A stretch of DNA of 64,000 bases, taken from NCBI RefSeq assembly GCF_011761565.1, contig NZ_JAASRM010000001.1, forward strand, positions 744,139-808,138. Reading direction: 5' to 3'. A program made the translations under genes and the position numbers. The number at the start of each line of letters is the position of its first letter. The stretch's first letter is position 1. The stretch is from Rhizomicrobium palustre (GTDB lineage: Bacteria; Pseudomonadota; Alphaproteobacteria; Micropepsales; Micropepsaceae). The notes beneath the pieces were generated by a model that saw only the letters and a program-made list of their open reading frames with translations, was not told where the DNA came from and searched no databases. This document shows, piece by piece, positions 53,639 to 62,667 of the stretch.

Positions 53639-54061
53639 ATGGATGATACCGACCGCCACCTCGTCGCTCTCCTGCGCGGCAATGCCCGCCTGCCAGTGGC
53701 CAGCCTTGCCAAGGCGCTGGGCGTGTCGCGGGGGACGGTGCAGAACCGAATCGACCGGCTGATCGCGGCGGGGACTATCCAGGGCTTCACCATCAAGGCC
53801 GAAGCGGAGGCCGAAGCCAGCCGCATCCGCGCCGTCATGCTGATTGGTGTGGAGGGCGAGCGCTCCGACCACATCCTCTCGGTGCTGAAGGGCTATCCCG
53901 AAGTCAGCGCGGTGCACACCACCAATGGCCGCTGGGACATGGTGATCGAGCTTTCAACCGAAAACCTGCAGAGCTTCGACCGTGTGCTGCATCGCATTCG
54001 CCAGATCAATGGCGTGGCGGCTTCGGAGACGAGCCTGTTGCTCTCGTCCTATTACCTTTAG
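53639..54061 (+). CDS. Lrp/AsnC family transcriptional regulator
   Basis: A 140-aa regulator. The N-terminal HTH is LVALLRGNARLPVASLAKAL followed by GVSRGTVQNRIDRLIAAGTI. The C-terminal RAM/ligand domain reads IRAVMLIGVEGERSDHILSV, GYPEVSAVHTTNGRWDMVIE. It is divergent from the arginine hydrolase-rocD operon 129 bp away and is likely to regulate it in response to arginine or ornithine. The intergenic region contains matched inverted and direct repeats. Confidence 0.9.
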   Translation: MDDTDRHLVALLRGNARLPVASLAKALGVSRGTVQNRIDRLIAAGTIQGFTIKAEAEAEASRIRAVMLIGVEGERSDHILSVLKGYPEVSAVHTTNGRWDMVIELSTENLQSFDRVLHRIRQINGVAASETSLLLSSYYL

Positions 54062-54073
54062 CTGCCGATCGTC

Positions 54074-55228
54074 TTAGCCGAACGCCGTATCGCGAAGCTG
54101 GACGATATCGCAGAGATTCTGCAATTCAGCCTCGAACTCCTCGGCATCGACGAGATGTGTACTGGGGCGCGGATAGAGATAGAGCAAATAGCTCGTCACC
54201 TGATCGAACAGCACCACATTCATGCCAACGCCGGAGATGTTCTCCGCCATGTTGCGTAAGGACTCCGTGAGTTCACTGGCCTGCGATCCATTCAGGATCA
54301 CATCAACGACCCGCCTCAGCGCGCCTTGAATATAACCGGTCGAGCCTTCGTGGAGCTTGTAGAGATTGCGCGCCAGCTCGCGTTTCAAATCCTCGATGTG
54401 CTGCATCATCATCATGGTCGGGCGACTTTTGGTGACCGTTCCCTGCAACACCTGCAAGACCCGCTGCAAACGGTCAGCGGTGCCACGCGAGACCAGATCG
54501 TAATAAATAAGCGCCTTCCAGGCGAAGATCACATTGCCCCATTCAGCCCGCGGTATCTGCAAGGCTTCAAGAAACAGGTTGCTGGTGGATGAGGCCGAGA
54601 CATTCCAGACCTGATCGACAAAGCGGTTCATCTCTTCGGGCGAGGCACTCTTGCCAAGCGCCTTTTGCACCAAGGGCTTGAAGACCTGAAAAACCTCCGC
54701 CGAGGTCTTGGCCGCCAGGGAATAGCTTTCGCAAAAAAAAGTCGGCTCGACCTTCAGCCCTTCGGAGCGCAAGAACTCGGTGACGATGAAAGCATCCAGG
54801 GTGGGCGAGCGACTCAATGCCTCTAAAATTTTGACGTCATGCAGGACATGCGGATCGCCAAGAGTGGGATCCATGTGCAGCAGATCGCGTAAATGATCCT
54901 TGAAAAGAAACTCCTCGATGAAAAAGGAGCGCCCGCCGATTTCCAAACGCCGCGGATCAAAGGGAATGAAGATCTTGGTCGCGACCAAGAGGTTGCGCGC
55001 GAATAATTCACGCTCGTTGTCACGAATGTTGTGCTTGGTCAGGATCGCGTAGTTAAGGGCATTACTATGGAAGAGCCTCGACACGCCCGCGGGTTTGGGT
55101 CCGGAATTGAGCGTTGTCGCCGCATCGCTCAGCGCAATGAGATTAAGAACCCGGCCAGAATTGGTCCGCCGCAGCTTATGAAAGCTGCGCACTTCCTTGC
55201 GCTCCCGAAAGGCCGCCGCACCACGCAT
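54074..55228 (-). CDS. Large hypothetical protein, family not recognised
   Basis: A 384-aa soluble, mostly helical protein with no signal peptide or membrane helix. Notable segments are NSGRVLNLIALSDAATTLNS, FARNLLVATKIFIPFDPRRL, GSTGYIQGALRRVVDVILNG and SELTESLRNMAENISGVGMN. An ATG at 55228 (MRGAAAFRERK) is supported by GGGGTG upstream; a GTG three codons earlier is possible. Codon use matches its neighbours, so it is not an obvious import. It stands alone between the convergent Lrp gene and the divergent efflux operon. I cannot assign a function. Confidence 0.65.
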   Translation of the reverse strand: MRGAAAFRERKEVRSFHKLRRTNSGRVLNLIALSDAATTLNSGPKPAGVSRLFHSNALNYAILTKHNIRDNERELFARNLLVATKIFIPFDPRRLEIGGRSFFIEEFLFKDHLRDLLHMDPTLGDPHVLHDVKILEALSRSPTLDAFIVTEFLRSEGLKVEPTFFCESYSLAAKTSAEVFQVFKPLVQKALGKSASPEEMNRFVDQVWNVSASSTSNLFLEALQIPRAEWGNVIFAWKALIYYDLVSRGTADRLQRVLQVLQGTVTKSRPTMMMMQHIEDLKRELARNLYKLHEGSTGYIQGALRRVVDVILNGSQASELTESLRNMAENISGVGMNVVLFDQVTSYLLYLYPRPSTHLVDAEEFEAELQNLCDIVQLRDTAFG

Positions 55229-55480
55229 AACAATCACCCCAATCTTGTGAACCCAATGTGGGGCGAAGGTCTTTCTGGAAAGTCAAAACCGGGAATTTGC
55301 GTCCAACAGTACGGAATGGAGTCAACGAATTGTAAATTCCAGACCGGGCCTTAACCCTTGCCCCCGGGGTCGGCTTTGCCGGCACGTCTATCAGAAGACG
55401 TAGATTCCGCGCCCTACCCCCTTAAAGTTCTGGCGGGCGTCACCTATCTTCCTTAGCGGAGTATGCCCGGAGGGGGGATT

Positions 55481-56659
55481 GTGAACGATTTTTCTGGGGG
55501 GGCCTTCGGGGGTCCGCAGGCCGGTAACCGCAACAGCCAAGCCAAGAAAAGGCCATGGGTCCTGCGCCATTGGGGTTGGTCTCTCGCAGGGCTGATCGTC
55601 CTCGCGATTATCTTATTTGTGGCGTTCGGGCCTCGCCCACACCCCAATTATACCTTTCAGCCGGTGACGCGCGGCGGCCTGACCATGGTCGTGAGCGCAA
55701 CGGGCACACTCGCCCCACGGGTGCAAGTGGATGTCGGTGCTGAAGTCTCCGGCCGCATCGACGAGCTTTATGTTGATTACAATGACCATGTAACCAAGGG
55801 TCAGAAGCTGGCGCAGATCAACACCGACCAAATCCAGGCTCAACTGGATCAATCGCGCGCCACCCTCAACCAGCTTCAGGCGACCTTGATTCAGGCCGAA
55901 GCTAAGGCCAAGCGCTTTTCCAGCCTGATCAAGACCAACAACGTTTCCCAGCAAGATTACGACACCGCCAGAGCCGACTATCTGCGCGCCAAGGCGGGCG
56001 TCGATCTTGGCTCCGCCCAGGTCAAGCAATACGAGACCAGCCTCGCCAAAGCCGCGATCTATGCGCCCATCGACGGCGTGGTGCTCGACCGGAAGGTCTC
56101 CAAGGGTCAGACCGTGGCCGCCTCTTTCAGCACGCCGGTGCTCTTCACCCTGGCGAGCGATCTTCGCCAAATGGAGCTCGACGTCGATATCGACGAAGCC
56201 GATGTCGGCACGGTGCGCAGCGGACAAACGGCAAGCTTCACGGTGGGCGCCTATCCCGACCGCAAATTCGACGCCAAGCTGATCCTGGTGCGCAGCGCCT
56301 CGCAGACGGTGCAGAATGTCGTGACCTATAAGGGCGTGATGGTGGTGGATAACAGCCAGCTTCTGCTCCGCCCCGGTATGACCGCGACTGCGGAAATCGC
56401 CACCGGACATCTGCCTTCCTCGGTGCTGGTGCCGAACGCGGCGCTGCGCTTTGTCCCGCCGGCCAGCGAAGTGAAGGGCGTCGCGGCAGCGCCGGGCGGC
56501 CCGGGCATGGGACGGGTCTGGACGCTCGAAAGCAACAAGCTCAAGCCGCATGACATCAAGCTGGGCGGTTCGGATGGCCACGCGACCCAAGTCGTGAAAG
56601 GTGACCTCAAACCCGGCGATCAGGTTGTCACCGACGCCAAGATGCCCGGCCAGCCATGA
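55481..56659 (+). CDS. MacA-like periplasmic adaptor of an ABC efflux system
   Basis: A 392-aa membrane-fusion protein. A short cytoplasmic N-terminus precedes one transmembrane helix (WGWSLAGLIVLAIILFVAFG). The barrel-sandwich and hairpin follow: VSATGTLAPRVQVDVGAEVS, QINTDQIQAQLDQSRATLNQ, SLIKTNNVSQQDYDTARADY, AAIYAPIDGVVLDRKVSKGQ. The order and MacA-like hairpin link it to tripartite ABC pumps for macrolides, peptides or lipids. The GTG at 55481 is preferred because GGAGGGGG stands just before it; an ATG at 55463 is possible. It overlaps the ATPase gene by 4 bp. No outer-membrane TolC gene is in the operon. Confidence 0.85.
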   Translation: MNDFSGGAFGGPQAGNRNSQAKKRPWVLRHWGWSLAGLIVLAIILFVAFGPRPHPNYTFQPVTRGGLTMVVSATGTLAPRVQVDVGAEVSGRIDELYVDYNDHVTKGQKLAQINTDQIQAQLDQSRATLNQLQATLIQAEAKAKRFSSLIKTNNVSQQDYDTARADYLRAKAGVDLGSAQVKQYETSLAKAAIYAPIDGVVLDRKVSKGQTVAASFSTPVLFTLASDLRQMELDVDIDEADVGTVRSGQTASFTVGAYPDRKFDAKLILVRSASQTVQNVVTYKGVMVVDNSQLLLRPGMTATAEIATGHLPSSVLVPNAALRFVPPASEVKGVAAAPGGPGMGRVWTLESNKLKPHDIKLGGSDGHATQVVKGDLKPGDQVVTDAKMPGQP

Positions 56660-57357
56660 GCGCGCCTCTGATCGAGCTGCGACAGGTGACGAAGATCTAT
56701 GGCGAAGGCGAAGCTCGGGTAGCCGCGCTCGCCGGGGTCGATCTCGTCATCCAGGAGCACGAATTCGTTGCGGTGATGGGGCCTTCGGGCTCCGGCAAAT
56801 CCACCGCGATGAATATTCTGGGCTGCCTCGATACGCCTACGGGCGGGCAGTATCTTTTCCAAGGCAAGGACGCGGGCGCGCTGTCGCGCGATGAGCGGGC
56901 ATTGCTGCGCCGCTATCAGATTGGTTTTATTTTCCAGGGCTTCAATCTCTTGAAGCGCACCACCGCGACGGAGAACCTGGAATTACCGCTGGTTTATCGC
57001 GGCGTCGGTCGCAAGGAGCGCAAAGAGCGCGCCCTCGCTGCCTTGAAGCAGGTTGGACTTGGCGGCCGTGCCAACCACACCGCCGCGCAGCTTTCCGGCG
57101 GCCAGCAACAACGTGTCGCCATCGCCCGCGCGCTGGTGAGCGAGCCCGCCGTGGTCTTCGCCGATGAACCTACCGGCAATCTCGACAGTTCCATGAGTCA
57201 TGAAATCATGACCTTGCTGCGCACCCTGAATGACGAGCGCGGCATCACCATCGTGCTTGTGACCCATGAAGAGGACATTGCCGCCTATGCCAAGCGGCAG
57301 GTGCGCTTCCGCGACGGGCAAATCCATTCCGATACGGCCACTGGAGGCGCGGCATGA
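56656..57357 (+). CDS. ABC transporter ATP-binding protein (MacB/LolD type)
   Basis: A 233-aa ATPase with all motifs: Walker [21 protein letters not shown], the Q-loop [20 protein letters not shown], the signature [20 protein letters not shown], Walker [14 protein letters not shown] and the H-loop VLVTHEED. The pattern is that of MacB/LolD/FtsE ATPases. It overlaps the adaptor upstream and the permease downstream by 4 bp each. Confidence 0.92.
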   Translation: MSAPLIELRQVTKIYGEGEARVAALAGVDLVIQEHEFVAVMGPSGSGKSTAMNILGCLDTPTGGQYLFQGKDAGALSRDERALLRRYQIGFIFQGFNLLKRTTATENLELPLVYRGVGRKERKERALAALKQVGLGGRANHTAAQLSGGQQQRVAIARALVSEPAVVFADEPTGNLDSSMSHEIMTLLRTLNDERGITIVLVTHEEDIAAYAKRQVRFRDGQIHSDTATGGAA

Positions 57358-58559
57358 TTGGGAACGCCCTCATTCTGGCCTTGCGCGAAATCCGCAACAA
57401 TCTGATGCGCGCGGCGCTGACAACGCTTGGCATCATCATCGGTGTGGGCGCGGTGATCGCGCTGGTGACCCTCGGCAATGGCGCCACCGCCTCGGTGACG
57501 GATTCGATCTACTCCATCGGCAACAATCTGCTCTTCCTCGTGCCCGGCACGCCTGGCAATGGTGGGGTGATGGTGCCCGCGCCTGCCTTTCAGCTTGCCG
57601 ACGCCGAGATATTGCGGCGTGAAGTGGTGAACTTGTCGCATGTCGTGCCGATTACCCAGACCTCGGCCTCGGTGATCCTGGGCAACAAGAGCCATCTGAC
57701 CACCGTGACGGGCGCGACCTCGGAATATTTCCAGACCCGCAATTGGAAGATCGTCTCTGGCCGCGCCTTCAATGTGAGCGAGGATCGCAGCGGTAAGTCG
57801 GTCTGCGTGATCGGCGAAACCATCCGCAAGGAGGTTTTCGGGGCACAGGATCCGGTGGGCCAGCGCATCCGGCTTAATAAGATCACCTGCGAGGTGGTGG
57901 GGCTTTTGGAGACCAAGGGCTTCAATACCTTCGGCCAGGACCAGGACGATTATGTGCTGATGCCCATCCGCACCGTGCAGCGCCGCCTGACCGGCAATAA
58001 TGACGCTTCGGCAATCATGCTGGCGGTGCAGAACGAGGCCGGTATTGCGAAGGCCAAAGACGAAATCTTCACCATCATGCGGGCGCGCCGCCATCTGGCC
58101 GCCAATCAGGTCAACAATTTCGATATCCGCGACCAGCGCGAATTCGCCAAAGTGCTTTCCACCATCACCGGGGTTCTGACCCTGTTCCTGGCGGCCATTG
58201 CGGCGGTGAGCCTTCTGGTCGGCGGCATCGGCATCATGAATGTGATGCTGGTCTCGGTGACCGAGCGTACCCGCGAGATCGGCATCCGCCTTGCCATTGG
58301 GGCACGGGAGCGGGACGTGCTCTTGCAGTTCCTGATCGAGGCGGTGGTTTTGAGCGCCTTGGGTGGGGTGATGGGAATCGCTTTGGGGCTGGCGGGGGCC
58401 TTCGCGGCCACTGCAGCCCTGAAATTGCCTTTCATTGTCAGCCCCTCAATCGTGGTTATTGCCGTTTTGTTCTCCGCCACAGTAGGTGTTGCTTTCGGCT
58501 TTTTCCCAGCTAGGCGGGCTGCCCGGCTCGACCCCATCGAGGCCCTGCGGCACGAATAA
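57354..58559 (+). CDS. ABC transporter permease (MacB/FtsX type)
   Basis: A 401-aa permease with one N-terminal helix (TLGIIIGVGAVIALVTLGNG), a large MacB-type periplasmic domain (about 50-260) and three C-terminal helices (about 275-395). Typical segments are FLAAIAAVSLLVGGIGIMNV, MLVSVTERTREIGIRLAIGA and FGFFPARRAARLDPIEALRH. ATPase and permease are separate here, unlike fused E. coli MacB. With the adaptor it forms a mechanotransmission-type efflux pump. Confidence 0.9.
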   Translation: MIGNALILALREIRNNLMRAALTTLGIIIGVGAVIALVTLGNGATASVTDSIYSIGNNLLFLVPGTPGNGGVMVPAPAFQLADAEILRREVVNLSHVVPITQTSASVILGNKSHLTTVTGATSEYFQTRNWKIVSGRAFNVSEDRSGKSVCVIGETIRKEVFGAQDPVGQRIRLNKITCEVVGLLETKGFNTFGQDQDDYVLMPIRTVQRRLTGNNDASAIMLAVQNEAGIAKAKDEIFTIMRARRHLAANQVNNFDIRDQREFAKVLSTITGVLTLFLAAIAAVSLLVGGIGIMNVMLVSVTERTREIGIRLAIGARERDVLLQFLIEAVVLSALGGVMGIALGLAGAFAATAALKLPFIVSPSIVVIAVLFSATVGVAFGFFPARRAARLDPIEALRHE

Positions 58560-58642
58560 CTGAACGGGTTCAATTTTTGGGGGAGGCCAGATAGGCCTTG
58601 AGTTGCGACGATAGTGCGCTTAAACGCCTGACAAACGGGCGG

Positions 58643-58656
58643 AGACAGCGCTGTCT
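58643..58656. promoter_or_regulatory. LacI-type operator palindrome upstream of glk
   Basis: AGACAGCGCTGTCT is an exact 14-bp palindrome with the central CG and A/T-flanked pattern of LacI-family operators. It ends 66 bp before the glk start. No LacI gene is in the window, so the regulator would act from elsewhere. Confidence 0.5.
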
Positions 58657-58722
58657 TAATGCTATTGTCCGCCGCAGACCTAGACTGCCGTAGCCTCTAC
58701 AGCGTTCCAGAGAGAGACGTCC

Positions 58723-59703
58723 GTGAAGAAAACTCCGAAGACTTGCCTCGTCGGCGACATCGGCGGAACCAATGTCCGCCTCGCCATCGCCGATCTGACA
58801 GACACCGCGCCAAAGATTTCCGCCCCCCAGAGCCTGCCCCGGGCCAATCATGCCACCTTTGAAGAGGTGGTGGATGGCTATCTGAAGGCCGCGGGTGGCC
58901 CCGTTCCTGATTGCGTCGTGGTCGCAGTTGCTGGGCCGATCAGTAATGGCGTGGTGAAACTCACCAATGGCCAATGGGTGATCAGCGAGGCCGTTCTGAA
59001 GGAGCGTGGCTTTGGTGAGGCACTTCTCATCAACGACTATGCGGCGCTTGGCTATGCCGTGGAGCATCTGAGCGGCGACGATCTTGCCGATATTGGAGGT
59101 CCCTTCCCCAATAGCCCCCGCGAGACCGTGGGCGTGGTCGGAGCCGGTACCGGCCTCGGCGTTGCCGCCCTGGTGCGGGACAGCTTCTCCAGCGCCGTGA
59201 TGGTGACCGAGGGCGGCCATACTGCCTTCGCGCCTGTCGACGAGACGGAATATGCCATCCTGGCCGTCCTGAAGGAGCGCTATGGCCGCGTGTCGACCGA
59301 ACGCGTCCTGTCGGGCCCGGGCCTTTCCAACATCCATTGGGCGCTGGCGCGGCTGAAAGGCCTCGATATCGCCCCGCTTGATCCGGCGGAAGTCTCCAAG
59401 CGCGCCCAGTCGGGCACCGACCCGCTCTCGGCCAAGGCCTTCGATGTTTTCCTGGGCATCTACGGTCGCTTTGCCGGTGACATGGCGCTCGCCTTTGGCG
59501 CCCGTGGCGGCATCTATCTTGGCGGCGGCATCGCCCCGCGCTTCCTCAAGGAGCTCAACAACGGCACCTTCCGCCGTGGCTTTGAGGAAAAGGGCCGCTT
59601 CGTGGGCTATGTCAGCCCCATCCCGACCAAGGTTATCGTCCATCCCTATGCCGCCCTTCTGGGCTCGGCAGAGGCAGCGATCCGCGCCTTCGTGAAGCGC
59701 TAG
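58723..59703 (+). CDS. glk: Glucokinase
   Basis: A 326-aa ROK-unrelated bacterial glucokinase (Glk/hexokinase-like family) phosphorylating glucose with ATP. Motifs: LVGDIGGTNVRLAIAD (phosphate 1), LINDYAALGYAVEHL with the catalytic Asp, VGAGTGLGVAALVRD (phosphate 2), VTEGGHTAFAPVDETEYAIL and YLGGGIAPRFLKELN. The GTG start has AGAGAGA upstream. It stands alone after the efflux operon and has its own terminator. The palindrome upstream suggests sugar-responsive control. Confidence 0.92.
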   Translation: MKKTPKTCLVGDIGGTNVRLAIADLTDTAPKISAPQSLPRANHATFEEVVDGYLKAAGGPVPDCVVVAVAGPISNGVVKLTNGQWVISEAVLKERGFGEALLINDYAALGYAVEHLSGDDLADIGGPFPNSPRETVGVVGAGTGLGVAALVRDSFSSAVMVTEGGHTAFAPVDETEYAILAVLKERYGRVSTERVLSGPGLSNIHWALARLKGLDIAPLDPAEVSKRAQSGTDPLSAKAFDVFLGIYGRFAGDMALAFGARGGIYLGGGIAPRFLKELNNGTFRRGFEEKGRFVGYVSPIPTKVIVHPYAALLGSAEAAIRAFVKR

Positions 59704-59728
59704 AAGCCTTTAAATTCACCCTTAAAAG

Positions 59729-59765
59729 CGCGCAGCTCGAACCAACGGGCTGCGCGTTTTTCTTT
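59729..59765 (+). terminator. Rho-independent terminator of glk
   Basis: CGCGCAGC (59729-59736) pairs with GCTGCGCG (59749-59756) across a 12-nt loop, followed by TTTTTCTTT. Confidence 0.88.
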
Positions 59766-59947
59766 GCCTAAGGCGGAATTCGTTCGCGGCACAAACGTTC
59801 TCGCACTTCCATCAGGTCTCCCACTGGGTCGTGCCGTTTCCGGTTCAACCTTGGAGCGGTTTTTTGCTTTCACGCGCTTTCCACAGGCTGTCCGAGAGTT
59901 GATGCGCTCGCTTCCGTGATCGGCATCGCGATTATTGGCAGCCGTTC

Positions 59948-60193
59948 ATGATCAACCGCGAATTCACCTCGGATTTTAAAACGCGCTCACGCTGGCGCCG
60001 CTGGGTCATCGCTTTGAGCGAAAAGCTCACTGGGCGACGAGGACGCACAGCCACCCGCATGGCATCGCTGCTGAATGAAGGCCAGGTGCCTCTCCTCAAC
60101 AATCTAGAGAGGCCCGCCTGTACGGATCGGTTATTTACGTTGTGCGACAAGGCACCCCGCGAGGGTGTTGCGCTGATGGCAGACATTGCCTAA
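59948..60193 (+). CDS. Possible small hypothetical protein
   Basis: An 81-aa frame, MINREFTSDFKTRSRWRRWV onward, basic in its first half and with coding-like third-position GC there. No strong ribosome binding site precedes the ATG and no family is recognised. It ends 31 bp before the acyltransferase start and may be a short leader gene or a chance frame. Confidence 0.35.
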   Translation: MINREFTSDFKTRSRWRRWVIALSEKLTGRRGRTATRMASLLNEGQVPLLNNLERPACTDRLFTLCDKAPREGVALMADIA

Positions 60194-60224
60194 GCCACCC
60201 TCTGACGCTGGAGGGGGTAGAGCC

Positions 60225-61376
60225 TTGACGCAATCTGAAGCTGTGACCGTTATCCCGGTCGAGAGCAAAGCCGATTGGCGCGCCTTTCATCGCTTGCCCC
60301 ATAAGCTCTACCGCGATGATCCCAATTGGGTGCCGCCGCTCTTTATCGAGCGGGAGTTTCATTTCAAGCCCGGCCACAACGCTTTCTTCAAACACGCCAA
60401 GGCGGCTTTTTTCCTGGCGCTGAAAAACGGCGAGCCGGTGGGGCGAATCACGGCCCAGATCGACTCTTTGCATCTTGAGCAGCATCACGATGCCACCGGG
60501 CATTTCGGCTATCTGGAAGCCATCGATGATATCGAAGTGTTTCGTGCACTTCTTTCCACCGCGGAAAACTGGCTGAAGGCGCAAGGCATGCAGCGCGTGC
60601 TGGGGCCGGTGAGCTTTCAGATGTGGGATGAGCCCGGCCTTTTGGTGGAAGGCTTCGACACCCCGCCCAAAGTGCTGATGGGCCATCACCTGCCCTATTA
60701 TCAGCACCGCATCGCCGACGCCGGATACGAGAAGGCTGAGGATGTGCTGGCTTATGAATACCCCCTGCAGGAGCCATTTGCACCCGATCTTCAGCGCATT
60801 CTGAAAAGGACGGAACGCAAGGCCGATCTCGTCTTCCGGCCCATTCGCATGGACAAGGCCAATTTCCCCAAGGACGTGGCGATGATCCGTGACATCATCA
60901 ATGACGCCTGGGCCGAGAATTGGGGTTTTGTACCGATGACGGAAGCCGAGGTCGAAGAGATCGCAACCCTGTTCAAGGTTTTTCTCAAGCCGGACGCGTT
61001 AGTCTTCGGCGAGCATAATGGCGAAGCTATTGGTGTCGGCCTGATGCTGCCTAACATCAACGAAGCCATCCACGACCTGAAAGGCAAGCTCTTTCCCTTC
61101 GGCATCTTCAAGATGCTCTATCGTTTGAAGTTCAAGGGTGTGAAGGCGGGTCGTTTGGCGCTGATGGGAATCCGGCGCAAATATTGGGGCACGCCGGTTG
61201 GTGCCCTCGTCTCTATGCGCATGATCGAGAACTGCCAAAAGAGCGAACTCGTCCGCAACGCCGAGGTTGGCGAAGTTTCATGGATATTGGATTCCAACGA
61301 GCGCATCAAAGCGATGATCACCGCCTTCGGCTGCAAGCAGAACAAGCGCTATCGCATTTTCCAGAAGGTCCTCTGA
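60225..61376 (+). CDS. GNAT-fold N-acyltransferase, candidate bacterial ceramide synthase (bCerS)
   Basis: A 383-aa protein with an N-terminal LPHKLYRDDPNWVPPLFIER and a GNAT-like fold: FKHAKAAFFLALKNGEPVGR, FGYLEAIDDIEVFRALLSTA, LGPVSFQMWDEPGLLVEGFD, NDAWAENWGFVPMTEAEVEE. This family accompanies serine palmitoyltransferase in alphaproteobacteria. I recall that a GNAT-type N-acyltransferase was identified as the Caulobacter ceramide synthase, and this may be its counterpart. The TTG start at 60225 is preferred because GGAGGGGG stands before it. It is convergent with spt across a shared terminator. Confidence 0.72.
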   Translation: MTQSEAVTVIPVESKADWRAFHRLPHKLYRDDPNWVPPLFIEREFHFKPGHNAFFKHAKAAFFLALKNGEPVGRITAQIDSLHLEQHHDATGHFGYLEAIDDIEVFRALLSTAENWLKAQGMQRVLGPVSFQMWDEPGLLVEGFDTPPKVLMGHHLPYYQHRIADAGYEKAEDVLAYEYPLQEPFAPDLQRILKRTERKADLVFRPIRMDKANFPKDVAMIRDIINDAWAENWGFVPMTEAEVEEIATLFKVFLKPDALVFGEHNGEAIGVGLMLPNINEAIHDLKGKLFPFGIFKMLYRLKFKGVKAGRLALMGIRRKYWGTPVGALVSMRMIENCQKSELVRNAEVGEVSWILDSNERIKAMITAFGCKQNKRYRIFQKVL

Positions 61377-61397
61377 GGCCTTCACCCCAGAAACGCC

Positions 61398-61424
61398 AAA
61401 GGCCCCGGACATCCGGGGCCTTTT
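61398..61424. terminator. Bidirectional rho-independent terminator
   Basis: AAAGGCCCCGG (61398-61408) pairs with CCGGGGCCTTT (61413-61423) around ACAT. Flanking A and T runs let it serve both the acyltransferase and the convergent spt gene. Confidence 0.9.
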
Positions 61425-61446
61425 GTATTTCAGCTATAAATCGTGA

Positions 61447-62667
61447 TTAGGCCAGTTCCGGCGCAGGCGATTTGGAGAGCGACGCAGAGAAGCTGCGCAG
61501 CGTTTCAACCGTACGATCGATCTCTTCGAAGCTGTGGCGCGCCGAGATGAAGAAGCGAATGCGCGGCAGGCCCTTGGGTACGCCCACCTGCACGATTGGC
61601 GGCGCATAGATGCCGTTCTTGAGGAGATGATCCGACGCCATCATGGTCGTCTTCATGTCCGGGAAGTGGATCGGCACAATGGCATAGCCTTCGGCGGGGC
61701 CCGTCGAGAGACCGGCTTCCTTGGCCTTGGTGAGGAATCGGACCGCGTTGTCACGCAGCTTGCCGACACGCTGAGGCTCATCCTTGATGACCTGCAGCGC
61801 CGCACCAGCGGCCGCAGCGATCACAGGCGGCAGACCCACGGAATAGACAAAGCCCGGCAGGAGGAAACGCATCCACTCCAGGACTGGCTTCTGGGCGCAG
61901 ATAAAGCCGCCGCAGGAGACGAAGGTCTTGGACAAGGTGCCGATGATCAGATCGATACGGCTCGGATCCTCACCGAAATGCTCGCAGATGCCGCGACCGG
62001 TCTTGCCGAGCACGCCGATGGAATGGGCTTCGTCCACCAAAAGCCAGGACTGGAATTCGTCTTTAAGCTTCAGGATTTCCGGAAGGTTGGCGATGTCGCC
62101 ATCCATCGAATAGAGGCTTTCCACCACGATCAGGCAGTTGCGATGATTGGCGCGCTGCTCGCTCAAGACGTGGCGCAGATGCTCCATGTCGTTATGGCGG
62201 AATTCTACCGAGGTGGCCTTGCAGGAGCCGACGCCCGCCATAATCGAGTTATGGCTGAGCTCGTCATAGATAATCAGGTCGCGCTTGCCGAGCAGGTGCG
62301 AAATCGTGGTGAGGTTGGTCAGATAACCCGACACCAGAGTGAGCGCGGATTCGGAGCCGACGAACTCCGCCAGGGCCTTTTCGAAGGTGCCATGAATGAG
62401 GCGCTCACCACCCACTAGACGTGAACCCAGCGCACCAACGCCAACGCGGTCCAGCGCTTGATGCGCGGCGTCGCGAATCGCTGCGTGATCCGAAATCCCG
62501 AGATAGTCGTAGTTCGCGAAACTGGTGAACGGACCACCGTCACGCTTGGCTTCAGCTTGCAGACGATCCAGCGGCGCGAAGAAGGGGTTGCCATTCTCCA
62601 AAACCGAACTTCCGGCCAACCGCGCCCGCCGGACGATATGGCCCGCCAATGAGAAATCAGATGCCAT
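61447..62667 (-). CDS. spt: Serine palmitoyltransferase
   Basis: A 406-aa PLP enzyme of the alpha-oxoamine synthase family, condensing serine with an acyl thioester to 3-ketosphinganine, the first step of sphingolipid synthesis. Landmarks are FTSFANYDYLGISDHAAIRD, VGALGSRLVGGERLIHGTFE, the DEAHSIGVLGKTGRG loop with its PLP-binding Asp, and the Schiff-base Lys in IGTLSKTFVSCGGFICA. It is closer to bacterial SPT than to KBL or BioF in its YDYLG and RIRFFISARHSFEEIDR segments. The ATG at 62667 overlaps the upstream glycosyltransferase stop (TAATG), so it is coupled. Confidence 0.85.
   Translation of the reverse strand: MASDFSLAGHIVRRARLAGSSVLENGNPFFAPLDRLQAEAKRDGGPFTSFANYDYLGISDHAAIRDAAHQALDRVGVGALGSRLVGGERLIHGTFEKALAEFVGSESALTLVSGYLTNLTTISHLLGKRDLIIYDELSHNSIMAGVGSCKATSVEFRHNDMEHLRHVLSEQRANHRNCLIVVESLYSMDGDIANLPEILKLKDEFQSWLLVDEAHSIGVLGKTGRGICEHFGEDPSRIDLIIGTLSKTFVSCGGFICAQKPVLEWMRFLLPGFVYSVGLPPVIAAAAGAALQVIKDEPQRVGKLRDNAVRFLTKAKEAGLSTGPAEGYAIVPIHFPDMKTTMMASDHLLKNGIYAPPIVQVGVPKGLPRIRFFISARHSFEEIDRTVETLRSFSASLSKSPAPELA

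Noticed and set aside
58561..58578. Short hairpin TGAACGGGTTCA followed by T residues after the ABC permease
   Set aside because: The stem is only five base pairs with a two-base loop, so I do not count it as a terminator.
59877..59885. A possible DnaA box (CTTTCCACA) in the gap after glk
   Set aside because: It has two mismatches from TTATCCACA and there is no cluster of further boxes, so it is not evidence of an origin.
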